The notes: a model not told the origin generated them from the sequence alone. A DNA stretch of 64,000 nucleotides from an uncultured Eubacteriales bacterium (GCA_949283375.1 CASDSM010000016.1:1-64000), one strand, 5' to 3'; positions 25,211-33,218 are shown, counted from the stretch's first letter. A program made the numbers and translations.

Positions 25211-25272
25211 ATTCCATTCTCCTTTGCACAGATATGGGGCCGAGTCAGGCTGCGGCGCCCCTTCTGAGGCTT

Positions 25273-25301
25273 AGTGTAGCATACTTTGGCAATAGACGCA
25301 A
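25273..25301 (-). promoter_or_regulatory. sigma-A-like promoter of bcp
   Basis: On the minus strand TTGCGT (25296-25301), a 17-bp spacer and TACACT (25273-25278) lie about 63 bp before the bcp start and just after the recombinase stop. The match is moderate. Confidence 0.5.
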
Positions 25302-25320
25302 CGAAAAAGCCGCTCTGCCG

Positions 25321-26838
25321 TCAGCCGGTAAAGTGGAAGACATGGGGGAGTTTTGTGAGGCGAAGCTCGATATGGCGGTCCGGGAATACGGTCAAGCCAT
25401 CCAGCATGGACCGGTAAAATACCCTGCTCTCCGTCTCCGCGCACAAAATGGACTTCACCGCAGAGCGGATGTCCTCTCGCAGCGCGGCGGGGCTCCGCCC
25501 GTCCTCGCGGCGCTGGCAGGTTTCCCATTGACGGCGCAGGCGGTCCAGCTCATCATCATATCTCTGACACATGGCCTGCATGTCGGAGACCGTGATCTCA
25601 TGGGCAAAATAGCTGTCCAGAACGGCCTCCCGCCTCTGCCGTATCCGCTCCATCCCGGCAGAGATGTGCCGCGCAGATTCTCCGGGGGCCTCCTCTGAGG
25701 AGCGGACCGCCGCCAGCGCCAGCGCCGTCACATTGCCGATGACGGACTCTGTGTCCATGGAGAGACTTCGGATGGCGGCCCTCAGCATCTCCAGAGCGTC
25801 GTCGTCCCGGACAAGTCTCCCGATCTGGCAGGAGGCCCTGCCGGCGGCGGCCCTCCCGCAGCGCCAGCGGCGTATTTTGCGCCCATCCGGAAGGTATTTG
25901 AACCGTCCGACAAAGCTGCCGCCGCACGCGCCGCAGCGGATCTTGCCGGAGAAGAGATAGCGGTTGGAGTGTCCGTCATTGCCCGTCCTGTGCGCCCCAC
26001 TGTGCCGCAGCCGCTCCTGCGCGAGTGCCCAGAGCTCCCGGCTGACGATCGGCTCATGATGATTCCGGATGGTCACGAGCGGCACGGCGCCCTGATTTCT
26101 GCGCTTCTCATGGGTCAGGTAATCGGGGGTATAGGTCTTTTTCTGTATCAGATCGCCCACATACTTCTCGTTTTTCAGGATTTTGACGACAGTGCTGGCG
26201 CTCCAGCGGGGGTTGCCCCGGCTGGTGCGGTATCCCTCTGCGCTGAGGAACCGCGCGATCTGGCCCGCGCTGAGCTCCTCCAGGGCGTATTTGTGGAAGA
26301 TGAGCCGGACCAGTTCGGCCCCCTCGGGGTTGACAGTCAGCCGCCCGCCCGCAGCGTCGTAGCCGAGCAGCGATGGGCCGAACACCACCCCGCGCTCCAT
26401 CTGGCGGGTTTGCCCCCAGACCACCCGGCTGGAGGTCTTGCGGCTCTCCTCCTGCGCGATGGAGGCCATGATGCTCAGGTACATCTCCGCGTCCCCTCTC
26501 AGCGTGTTGATGCCGTCCAGAAGAAATCGGACGCCGACACCGATGGCCTTCAGCTCGCGTGTGTAGGAGATGGTGTCCAGAATGTTCCGGGAGAAGCGGC
26601 TGACCTCCTTGGTGAGGATGAGCTGGAACTTGCCCGCGTAGGCGTCGCGGATCATCCGGTTGAACTGCACACGCCGCCTGGTGCTGGTACCGGTGATGCC
26701 CTCGTCGGCGTAGACCTCATACAGCTCCCAATCGGGGTGCTGATCGATGTACGCCCGGAAATAGCGCTGCTGCGCCTGGAAGGAGTTGGCCTGATCGTCC
26801 CTGTCGGTGGAGACGCGGCAATAGCTGGCGACCTTCAC
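25321..26838 (-). CDS. large serine recombinase (SpoIVCA-like), element excisionase/integrase
   Basis: The 505-residue protein starts at GTG and overlaps the upstream small gene's TGA as GTGA. The resolvase domain has the catalytic Ser in YCRVSTDRDDQ (about residue 10) and the Arg-rich EVSRFSRN region. A recombinase domain follows (about 165-270), then a zinc ribbon (CGACGG ... CGRAAAGRASC, about 310-350) and a C-terminal coiled region. B. subtilis SpoIVCA, which excises skin, has the same length and domain order. As the only recombinase in the interrupting DNA, and 299 bp from the right core, it is the obvious enzyme for rejoining cotJC. A role in integration is equally expected. Confidence 0.92.
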   Translation of the reverse strand: MKVASYCRVSTDRDDQANSFQAQQRYFRAYIDQHPDWELYEVYADEGITGTSTRRRVQFNRMIRDAYAGKFQLILTKEVSRFSRNILDTISYTRELKAIGVGVRFLLDGINTLRGDAEMYLSIMASIAQEESRKTSSRVVWGQTRQMERGVVFGPSLLGYDAAGGRLTVNPEGAELVRLIFHKYALEELSAGQIARFLSAEGYRTSRGNPRWSASTVVKILKNEKYVGDLIQKKTYTPDYLTHEKRRNQGAVPLVTIRNHHEPIVSRELWALAQERLRHSGAHRTGNDGHSNRYLFSGKIRCGACGGSFVGRFKYLPDGRKIRRWRCGRAAAGRASCQIGRLVRDDDALEMLRAAIRSLSMDTESVIGNVTALALAAVRSSEEAPGESARHISAGMERIRQRREAVLDSYFAHEITVSDMQAMCQRYDDELDRLRRQWETCQRREDGRSPAALREDIRSAVKSILCAETESRVFYRSMLDGLTVFPDRHIELRLTKLPHVFHFTG

Positions 26839-27053
26839 GGCACATCCTCCTGTTGTCTCCGCCTCGCCTGCTCCTGGCGCTGCCGTTTGAGGCCCTCCGA
26901 TGCAGAGCGGTATTCTGCGGCGTCCAGTCTCCCCTGCTCCCGGAGGGCCAGCAGGAGTGCGCCTTGCAGGTGATGAAGAAATTCGCCGTGCGTCTCCTCC
27001 GTGATTTTCTCGTTATAGTCGATGCGCTGGAGCTGTGCAAACCGCATTTTCAT
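26835..27053 (-). CDS. SHOCT-like small protein upstream of the recombinase (candidate directionality factor)
   Basis: The 72-residue product starts MKMRFAQLQRIDYNEKITEE behind GAGGAGG. The middle (LLLALREQGRLDAAEYRSAS) resembles the SHOCT motif (short helical, L..L...G.I...EY). Similar short SHOCT proteins commonly precede serine recombinase genes in clostridial elements. Translation is coupled to the recombinase by a 4-bp overlap. It could be a recombination directionality factor or a DNA-binding accessory; that is inference from size and position only. A longer frame starts at 27074. Confidence 0.65.
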   Translation of the reverse strand: MKMRFAQLQRIDYNEKITEETHGEFLHHLQGALLLALREQGRLDAAEYRSASEGLKRQRQEQARRRQQEDVP

Positions 27054-27074
27054 ATTCCGCCTCCTCTCCTGCAC

Positions 27075-27103
27075 AGCCTATGCGCGGAAGGGGCGGTTCT
27101 GAC
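27075..27103 (-). promoter_or_regulatory. possible sigma-E promoter of the recombinase operon
   Basis: On the minus strand GTCAGAA (27097-27103), a 14-bp spacer and CATAGGCT (27075-27082) partly fit the sigma-E consensus (-10 CATACAnT, 6 of 8). It lies 22 bp before the small-gene start and inside the right border. If real it would express the recombinase in the mother cell. The match is imperfect. Confidence 0.35.
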
Positions 27104-27113
27104 CTCCCGGCGG

Positions 27114-27159
27114 GTCTCATTCTGATGCGGATGTAGGGACAGAGGAGCTGGGACATCTG
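27114..27159 (+). other. right attachment site of the cotJC intervening element
   Basis: The core GG is at 27136-27137. To the left is element DNA ending GCGGATGTA; to the right is cotJC sequence GACAGAGGAGCTGGGACAT. The left arm paired with 12521-12542 gives 14 complementary positions of 22 around GG, including six perfect inner pairs. The right arm with cotJC upstream sequence gives a weaker dyad (about 10 of 18), as expected for an attB. A shared ACA lies one base to the right of the core at both ends, so the exact crossover could be shifted by a few bases without changing the protein. Confidence 0.75.
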
Positions 27160-27549
27160 GAGATGGTGGCCTCCATCGTCCATCAGCTCACCCGGAAGCT
27201 CTCTGACCAGCAGATCCAGGACAGCGCCTTTGCGCCCTATTTCGTCGACCACACCACCGGCGTCTACCCCACCGCGGCCTCCGGCTTTCCCTGGTCCGCC
27301 GCGAGCATCGGCGTGAAGGGGGATGTGATCTGCGACCTGACGGAGGATCTGGCGGCGGAGCAGAAGGCGAGAGTGACCTATGACAACATCCTCCGCCTCT
27401 CGGACGACCCGGATGTGAACGATGTCATCCGCTTCCTGCGCGAGCGGGAGATCGTCCACTTCCAGCGCTTCGGCGAGGCGCTGGAGCTTGCCAAGGAGAA
27501 GATGAACCAGAAGAACGTCTATTTCACCAATCCGGCGTTTGACCGCTGA
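27138..27549 (+). pseudogene. cotJC: cotJC 3' part (Mn-catalase spore coat protein, interrupted)
   Basis: The 3' portion of cotJC has no ribosome site or plausible start at its beginning. It encodes EELGHLEMVASIV onward, with VDHTTGVYPTAASGFPW, DLTEDLAAEQKAR, DDPDVNDVIRFL and REREIVHF, all CotJC landmarks. In the joined protein the metal ligands are Glu65, His68, Glu136 and His169, complementing Glu35 in the 5' part. The last codon is followed by TGA at 27547-27549. There are no frameshifts or early stops. On its own the first ATG is at 27163 and would miss two ligands, so this fragment cannot be functional without excision. Confidence 0.9.
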
Positions 27550-27567
27550 GCGCCAGACGACAGCAAT

Positions 27568-27590
27568 GGGGCCTGCTGGAAGCAGGCCCC
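27568..27590. terminator. hairpin after cotJC
   Basis: GGGGCCTGCT and AGCAGGCCCC form a perfect 10-bp stem with a 3-base loop, 18 bp after the cotJC stop and before the convergent reductase gene. The U-tract is poor on both strands, but the position fits a transcription end. Confidence 0.6.
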
Positions 27591-27620
27591 AAAATCAGAT
27601 GAAAGGTGAAATTGTGACGT

Positions 27621-28475
27621 TTACACGCCGGAATAGGCGGAGAAGCCGCCGTCAATGGGAATGCAGACGCCGGTGATGAAGCTCGCGGCCTCGTTGTTGA
27701 GCAGGAAGAGGACGGCGCCGGCCAGCTCGGTCTCGGTGTCGCCGAAGCGGCCCATCGGCGTGGCGGCCAGGATCTTGCCGGTCCGCGCGGTGGGAGAGCC
27801 GTCGGGGTTATAGAGCAGGGCGGCATTCTGCTTGGTGGAGAAGAAGCCGGGGGCGATCGCGTTCACGCGGATGCCGGCGTGGGAGAAGTGGACGGCCAGC
27901 CACTGGGTGAAGTTGCTGATCGCGGCCTTCGCGCCGGAATAGGCGGGGATCTTGGTCAGCGGGGTGTAGGCGTTCATCGAGCTGATGTTCAGGATGTTGC
28001 AGCCCGGGCGGCCCACCATCTGACGGGCAAACGCCTGCGTCGGCAGCAGGGTGCCGATGAAGTTCAGATTGAAGACGAACTCCACGCCGCTCTTGTCCAG
28101 GTCAAAGAAGCTCTTGGTCTCCGCGTCGATGTCGCCGTCCTCGTAGTACTCCTTGTCAGTGGTCGCACGGGGATTGTTGCCGCCGGCGCCGTTGATCAGG
28201 ATGTCGCAGGGGCCGAGGTCGGCCAGGACCGCGTCGGCCACACTGTAGCAGCTCTCCTTCTCCAGGACGTTGCACTTGTAGGCCTTGGCGACGCCGCCCT
28301 CGGCGACGATCTCATCGGCAAACTTCTGCGCGGCTTCCAGATTCAGGTCGAGCAGGGCGACCTTCGCGCCCGCGCGGGCCAGCACCTTGGCAAAGGCGGA
28401 GCAGAGCACGCCGCCCGCGCCGGTGACGGCTGCGACCTTCCCGGTCAGATCGGTATTCAGAACGTTCTTTTCCAT
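27621..28475 (-). CDS. SDR-family D-mannonate oxidoreductase (fructuronate reductase)
   Basis: The 284-residue short-chain dehydrogenase has the NAD-binding TGAGGVLCSAFA, NGAGGNNPR, catalytic Ser in LNISSMNAYTPLTKI, YSGAK (Tyr-x-x-x-Lys) and a terminus GGFSAYSGV. SDR-type UxuB replacements with this profile are typical of Firmicute uronate loci. It would interconvert D-fructuronate and D-mannonate. It is the last gene of the uronate operon, 45 bp after kdgK. The exact substrate rests on context. Confidence 0.85.
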   Translation of the reverse strand: MEKNVLNTDLTGKVAAVTGAGGVLCSAFAKVLARAGAKVALLDLNLEAAQKFADEIVAEGGVAKAYKCNVLEKESCYSVADAVLADLGPCDILINGAGGNNPRATTDKEYYEDGDIDAETKSFFDLDKSGVEFVFNLNFIGTLLPTQAFARQMVGRPGCNILNISSMNAYTPLTKIPAYSGAKAAISNFTQWLAVHFSHAGIRVNAIAPGFFSTKQNAALLYNPDGSPTARTGKILAATPMGRFGDTETELAGAVLFLLNNEAASFITGVCIPIDGGFSAYSGV

Positions 28476-28519
28476 GATAGAAAACCCCTTTCAATCCTTG
28501 ATGTGGGAATCAAACGGAC

Positions 28520-29551
28520 TCAGCGCTGCACGCGGCCGGAGCCGGAGCCGCCGGCCAGCTTCTCCACCTCGTCCACGGAGACGAAGTTGTAGTCGCCCTC
28601 GATGGAGTGCTTGAGGGCGGAGGCCGCGACCGCGAACTCCACCGCGTCCTGCGTGCTCTTGCCGGAGAGCAGCGCATAGATCAGGCCGCCGCCGAAGCTG
28701 TCGCCGCCGCCGACGCGGTCGATGATGTGCAGGTGATAGAGCTTGGAGAAGCAGTACTCGCCGCTGGCCACGTCGTAGAGCATGGCGCTCCAGTCGTTGT
28801 CAAAGGCGGACTTGCTCTCACGCAGGGTGATGGCGACCTTCTCAAATCCAAACTGGTCGGCAAGCTGCTTGGCGACGCTCTTGTAGCCCTCCTTGTTGAG
28901 CTCACCGGCGTTGATATCGGTGTTGGCCGCCTCGATGCCGAAGACGTCCTTCGCGTCCTCCTCGTTGGAGATGCAGACGTCCACATACTGGCAGAGGTCG
29001 GTCATCGCCGCGCGCGCCTCGGCGCGGGTCCAGAGCTTGCCGCGGTAGTTCAGGTCGCAGGAGATCTTGACCCCCTTGGCCTTGGCTGCCTTGCAGGCCT
29101 GACGGCAGATTTCGACCACGTTGGGGCCGAGGGCCGGGGTGATGCCGGTGAAATGGAACCAGGACGCGCCGTCAAAGATGGCGTCCCAGTCAAAGTCCTC
29201 CGGCTTGGCCTCGGCGATGGCGCTGTGGGCGCGGTCATAGATGCAGACGCTGCCGCGCTGGGAGGCGCCCTTCTCCAGGAAGTAGATGCCCACGCGGTCG
29301 CCGCCGCGGGTGATGTCGCCGGTGTCAACGCCATACTTGCGCAGGCTGTTGACCGCCATCTGGCCGATGGCGTGCTTGGGCAGCTTGGAGACGAAGTGGG
29401 CGTCCATGCCGTAGTTGGCCAGGCTGACGGCAACATTGGCCTCGCCGCCGCCGAAGGTGGCCTCAAAGCTGTCGGCCTGGATAAAGCGGAGGTAATCATA
29501 CGGCTGCAGGCGCAGCATCAGTTCGCCGAAGGTGATGACTTTCTTGCTCAT
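28520..29551 (-). CDS. kdgK: 2-keto-3-deoxygluconate kinase
   Basis: The 343-residue PfkB-family kinase begins KVITFGELMLRLQPYDYLRF. FEATFGGGEANVAVSLANYG is the substrate region and DRVGGGDSFGGGLIYAL the catalytic signature (about 295). It phosphorylates 2-keto-3-deoxygluconate to KDPG, which the next gene's aldolase splits. The position between the aldolase and mannonate oxidoreductase genes makes the substrate call strong. A paralog lies inside the cotJC element. Confidence 0.92.
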   Translation of the reverse strand: MSKKVITFGELMLRLQPYDYLRFIQADSFEATFGGGEANVAVSLANYGMDAHFVSKLPKHAIGQMAVNSLRKYGVDTGDITRGGDRVGIYFLEKGASQRGSVCIYDRAHSAIAEAKPEDFDWDAIFDGASWFHFTGITPALGPNVVEICRQACKAAKAKGVKISCDLNYRGKLWTRAEARAAMTDLCQYVDVCISNEEDAKDVFGIEAANTDINAGELNKEGYKSVAKQLADQFGFEKVAITLRESKSAFDNDWSAMLYDVASGEYCFSKLYHLHIIDRVGGGDSFGGGLIYALLSGKSTQDAVEFAVAASALKHSIEGDYNFVSVDEVEKLAGGSGSGRVQR

Positions 29552-29584
29552 AGGTTGTTAGCCTCCTTTGTGTGGGATGGGCGC

Positions 29585-30532
29585 TTACTTCTGCACCAGA
29601 TGGATGGCAAAGCCGGCGATCTCGTCCTGGAAATAGGCGGCCTTGGCGGTGATGGTCTCCTCGCGGAAGGCGAAGCCGCGGCTCTTGAAGTAGGCGATCG
29701 CGCGCGGCAGGGTGTTCGTGCCGATGGCGATGTGGCCGTTCTTGCCGAGGTACTGGCTCTTCATCACCTCGATCTCCTTCTTGCCGACGAAGATGCTGCT
29801 GTTGCCCTCGGCGGCGGGGAGGCCGAACATGGTCTGGAACAGCCCGGCGGCCTTGCGGGCCTCCTCAGCGTTCTCCGTGTTGATGCCGACGTGCATCAGG
29901 CTAAAGCCCATCATCGTGTTGACCGCCTCGCGGGTCAGGCGCTCGATCTCCGCCCAGTTCTCGCTCTCGATCAGGTCCTTCTTCACCATCCAGGTGCCGC
30001 CGCAGGCGATGATCTTCGGGAAGCTCAGGTAGTCGAGCAGGTTCTTGGCGTTCACGCCGCCGGTGGGCATCCAGCGCAGGCTGCCATACGGGCCGGCCAC
30101 CGCCTTGAGCTTGGCCACGCCGCCGTTCTGCTCCGCCGGGAAGAACTTGACCACGTCCAGTCCCATCGCCATCGCCTGCTCCATCTCGCCGGGCGTGGCG
30201 GTGCCGGGCATCATCAGCATCCCGCGGTCGATGACGTACTTGGTGATCTCCGGGTTGAAGCCGGGGCTGACGATAAACTTGACGCCCGCGTCGATTGCCC
30301 GGTCCACCTGGTCACGGGTGAGCACGGTGCCGGCGCCCACCAGCATCTCGGGCACCTCGGCGACGATCCGGCGGATCGCCTCCTCGGCGGCGGCGGTGCG
30401 GAAGGTCACCTCAGCGGCGGGCAGGCCTCCGGCCACCAGCGCCTTGGCCAGCGGTACGGCCTTGTCCGCATCGTCGATGGCGATGACGGGCACAATGCCG
30501 ATTTCATAGATTTTTTGCAGTACTTCGTTCAT
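29585..30532 (-). CDS. KDPG/KHG aldolase fused to a glyoxalase-fold (VOC) domain
   Basis: The product is 315 residues; plain KDPG aldolases have about 210. Residues about 1-205 are the class I aldolase: GIVPVIAIDD, EVTFRTAAAEEAI, VGAGTVLT, Schiff-base Lys in DVVKFFPAEQ and WMPTGGVN. The last about 100 residues (FSLMHVGINTENAEEARKA ... GHIAIGTNTLPRAI) look like a VOC metal-binding half-domain. The aldolase cleaves KDPG to pyruvate and glyceraldehyde-3-phosphate. The role of the VOC part is unknown; regulation or stability is a guess. It is embedded in the uronate operon between uxuA and kdgK. Confidence 0.88.
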   Translation of the reverse strand: MNEVLQKIYEIGIVPVIAIDDADKAVPLAKALVAGGLPAAEVTFRTAAAEEAIRRIVAEVPEMLVGAGTVLTRDQVDRAIDAGVKFIVSPGFNPEITKYVIDRGMLMMPGTATPGEMEQAMAMGLDVVKFFPAEQNGGVAKLKAVAGPYGSLRWMPTGGVNAKNLLDYLSFPKIIACGGTWMVKKDLIESENWAEIERLTREAVNTMMGFSLMHVGINTENAEEARKAAGLFQTMFGLPAAEGNSSIFVGKKEIEVMKSQYLGKNGHIAIGTNTLPRAIAYFKSRGFAFREETITAKAAYFQDEIAGFAIHLVQK

Positions 30533-30566
30533 CAGATGGTTCCCCCTTTGCAGGTGATGTGGCGGC

Positions 30567-31616
30567 TCACTTCCGGAGCTGCTTCTCGCAGGCCTCGAAC
30601 AGGCCGTTGATATAGGTCGCGCCGAGCGCGCGGTCGAAGAGGCCGTAGCCCGGCTTGCCGGTCTCGCCCCAGATCATGCGGCCGTGGTCCGGACGGACAT
30701 AGCCGTCAAAGCCGGTCTCCACCAGGGCGCGGACGATCTCATAGATGTCCAGGCTGCCGCAGCTGGACAGATGCGCGCGCTCCTCGAAGCTGCCGTCATC
30801 CATGATCTTGACGTTGCGGATGTGCATGAAGCCGATCCGTCCGGCGGCGGAGTACTTGCGAACCATCGCCGGGATGTCGTTGCTGCGCGCGCAACCGAGG
30901 CTGCCGGTGCACAGGCAGAGGGCGTTGGACGGAGAGTCCACAATGGAGAGATAGCGGTCCAGATTCGCCTCACAGGTGATGACGCGCGGCAGGCCGAAGA
31001 TGGGATACGGTGGATCGTCCGGATGGAGGGCCATCACCACGCCGCATTCCTCGGCGACCGGGATCACGCGCTTGAGGAAGATCTCGATGTTCTTCCACAG
31101 GCCCTCCTCGCCCAGCTCGCCGTAAGCGCGGATGAGGTCGCGGACCTCCTCCTGCGTGTAGCTGGCGTCCCAGCCGGGCAGGTGGATGTCGTCCTTGAGG
31201 GGGTCCAGGCCGCGCATCTGGTCCCAGTACATGACCAGGCTGGTGGAGCCGTCGGGGGCCTTGCGGTCAAGCTGGGTGCGCGTCCAGTCAAAGACGGGCA
31301 TGAAGTTGTAGGTGACGCACTTGACGCCGTACTTGGCGCAGCGGCGGATGTTCTCACAGTAGACGTCGATGTGCGCGTCGCGCTTCTCGGTGCCCAGCTT
31401 GATGTCCTCGCTCACGGGGATGGACTCCACCACGTCGAAGATGAGGTTGTGCGCCTCGCACTGCTCCTTCAGGCGGGCGATGGACTCCTCCGGCCACACC
31501 TCGCCCGGCTTGACGTCGTAGACGGCGGAGACGATGGAGCGCATGCCGGGGATCTGGCTGATGTACTCCAGCGAGATGGGGTCGGACTCGCCGTACCAGC
31601 GGAATGATAGTTTCAT
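30567..31616 (-). CDS. uxuA: mannonate dehydratase
   Basis: The 349-residue product starts [19 protein letters not shown]. Marks of the UxuA family are [38 protein letters not shown] and [11 protein letters not shown]. These include the metal-binding His and Cys of this xylose-isomerase-like barrel. It dehydrates D-mannonate to 2-keto-3-deoxygluconate. It sits 30 bp after uxaC and 34 bp before the aldolase gene. Confidence 0.95.
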   Translation of the reverse strand: MKLSFRWYGESDPISLEYISQIPGMRSIVSAVYDVKPGEVWPEESIARLKEQCEAHNLIFDVVESIPVSEDIKLGTEKRDAHIDVYCENIRRCAKYGVKCVTYNFMPVFDWTRTQLDRKAPDGSTSLVMYWDQMRGLDPLKDDIHLPGWDASYTQEEVRDLIRAYGELGEEGLWKNIEIFLKRVIPVAEECGVVMALHPDDPPYPIFGLPRVITCEANLDRYLSIVDSPSNALCLCTGSLGCARSNDIPAMVRKYSAAGRIGFMHIRNVKIMDDGSFEERAHLSSCGSLDIYEIVRALVETGFDGYVRPDHGRMIWGETGKPGYGLFDRALGATYINGLFEACEKQLRK

Positions 31617-31646
31617 AAACCTGCCTCCTTCCAGATAGTTCAGATA

Positions 31647-33050
31647 TCAGAGATTGAAGTAGCGCTCTGCGTTGCGATAGGAGATGTCCTGCACCAGTCC
31701 GCCCACGAAGGGGATGTCGGCCGGATACTCCCCGTTTTCCACCCAGCGGCCGATGAGGGCGCAGAGGATGCGGCGGAAGTACTCGTGGCGGGCATAGCTG
31801 AGCAGGCTGCGGCTGTCGGTGAGCATGCCGATGAAGTTGCCCAGCACGCTGAGATTGGCCAGGCTGGAGAGCTGGTCGGTCATGCCGATTTTGTTGTCGT
31901 TGAACCACCAGGCGCTGCCGTGCTGGATCTTGCCGGGGATCTCACTGCTCTGGAACGCGCCGAGCAGGGTGTCCAGCCACTCGTTGTCCGCCGGGTTCAG
32001 GCTGTAGAGAATGGTCTTGGGGAGCTTCCCCTCCCGCTCCCAGGCGTCCATCAGGGCGTAGGTGGCCGCGCAGCTGTCGGTGACCGCCATGCAGTCAAAG
32101 CCGGTGTCCGGGCCGAGCTGAGCGAGCATACGGCTGTTCGGGTTGCGCACGCAGCTGAAGTGGAGCTGCATCGCCCAGCCGTGGGCGGCGTACTCGCGGC
32201 CGCAGTGGAGCAGGAGCGCGGTCTGATAGCCCTCCATCTCCTCCAGGGTGAGTGGCTGGCCGGCGAGGGCCTTTTGCAGGGCGGCGGTGGCCTCATCGTC
32301 GCTCACGGGGCGGTACATCACATAGTCCAGACCGTGATCGGAGGCGCGGCAGCCGTTCTCGTCAAAGTAGGCGATGCGCGCGCTCAGAGCGTCCTTCACG
32401 TCCTGCACGGTGGCGAGGGTCTTCCCCACTGTCTCGCCGAGCTGGGCGATATAGGCGGCAAAGCCGGGCTTATGGATGTTCAGCGCCGGGTCGGGGCGGA
32501 AGCTGGGGCAGACCTTGGGGGCAAAGGAGGCGTCCTCACGCAGCTTCTTGTGCCAAGCGAGGTCGCTGCACGGGTTGTCCGTCGTGCCCACCATGGCGAC
32601 GTTGCTGCCGGTGATCAGGCCACGGGCGCTCATGGACGGGTCGCTTTGCAGCTTCTCGTTGCAGAGGTTCCAGACCTCCTCCGCCGTATCCGCGTTGAGC
32701 ACGCCGCAGTAGCCGAAGTAGTTCTTCAGCTCCAGGTGGCACCAGTGGTACATCGGGTTGCCGATGGCGCGCGGCAGCGACTCGGCGAATTTCTGGAACT
32801 TCTCCCGGTCGGGGGCGCCGCCGGTGATATAGTACTCGTCCACGCCGTTGGAGCGCATCAGACGCCACTTGTAGTGGTCGCCGCCCAGCCAGACCTGCGT
32901 GATGTTCTCAAAACGCCGGTCTTCATAGATCTCCTTTGGGTCAATATGGCAGTGATAGTCCACGATCGGCATCGAGGCGGCGTACTCGTGATAGAGCGTC
33001 CGCGCCGTGGCAGTGTCCAGAAGGAAATCGTCGGTCAGAAATGTGTTCAT
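31647..33050 (-). CDS. uxaC: glucuronate/galacturonate isomerase
   Basis: The 467-residue amidohydrolase-fold isomerase starts MNTFLTDDFLLDTATARTLY. YHCHIDPKEIYEDRRFENI is the UxaC N-terminal metal motif. NPMYHWCHLELKNYFG, GYQTALLLHCGREYAAHGWAMQLH and SLSVLGNFIGMLTDSRS-like stretches follow. It converts D-glucuronate to D-fructuronate (or galacturonate to tagaturonate). With uxuA and a UxuB-like enzyme here, the glucuronate branch is indicated. Confidence 0.96.
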   Translation of the reverse strand: MNTFLTDDFLLDTATARTLYHEYAASMPIVDYHCHIDPKEIYEDRRFENITQVWLGGDHYKWRLMRSNGVDEYYITGGAPDREKFQKFAESLPRAIGNPMYHWCHLELKNYFGYCGVLNADTAEEVWNLCNEKLQSDPSMSARGLITGSNVAMVGTTDNPCSDLAWHKKLREDASFAPKVCPSFRPDPALNIHKPGFAAYIAQLGETVGKTLATVQDVKDALSARIAYFDENGCRASDHGLDYVMYRPVSDDEATAALQKALAGQPLTLEEMEGYQTALLLHCGREYAAHGWAMQLHFSCVRNPNSRMLAQLGPDTGFDCMAVTDSCAATYALMDAWEREGKLPKTILYSLNPADNEWLDTLLGAFQSSEIPGKIQHGSAWWFNDNKIGMTDQLSSLANLSVLGNFIGMLTDSRSLLSYARHEYFRRILCALIGRWVENGEYPADIPFVGGLVQDISYRNAERYFNL

Positions 33051-33112
33051 AGGATCATCCTTTCTGATGGGAATTCGCGCTGTCTGCGCGCGGAGACAGA
33101 TTTCGCACCAAT

Positions 33113-33145
33113 GCCGCCGCAGAGGCAGGAGCCCTCTGCGGCGGC
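33113..33145. terminator. strong GC hairpin between the transporter and uxaC genes
   Basis: A perfect 13-bp inverted repeat (33113-33125 with 33133-33145) lies in the 168-bp gap. It may partly terminate the operon or set different mRNA levels for the transporter and the enzymes; no clear U-tract is present. Confidence 0.5.
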
Positions 33146-33218
33146 GCCGGTGTGCGTCCAGGGCGCACAGATCAGGTCCCGGGCTTATGGCAGTGTAAAG
33201 CCTGCAGATATGCTTTTC

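Larger units (their letters stand above)
12521..27137. mobile_element. 14.6-kb skin-like intervening element in cotJC
   Basis: This is the DNA separating the two halves of cotJC, 14,617 bp from core to core. A large serine recombinase and a small upstream partner lie at its right end, reading inward. The remaining genes are metabolic: siroheme synthesis, an ABC transporter, a sulfite/nitrite reductase, a nuclease, two sugar kinases, cytidine deaminase, yaaA, a rhodanese and a peroxiredoxin. No phage structural genes are seen. Removal at the shared GG rebuilds cotJC exactly in frame. Known relatives in concept are skin in sigK (Bacillus, C. difficile) and SPbeta in spsM. Both are excised in the mother cell by a serine recombinase and kept in the spore chromosome. 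Excision here is inferred, not shown. Confidence 0.85.

Noticed and set aside
12521-27137. Break of cotJC by simple inversion or translocation
   Set aside because: Both halves keep the same strand and frame, share a core, and their outer ends form a recombinase-type dyad next to a serine recombinase. A rearrangement would not predict these together, though synteny data could still revise this.
12521-27137. Prophage
   Set aside because: No capsid, portal, terminase, tail or lysis genes; only the recombinase pair is mobile-element-like.
27163-27549. A stand-alone 128-residue Mn-catalase-like gene
   Set aside because: No ribosome site, misses two metal ligands, and its missing N-terminus is found exactly at 12336-12520.
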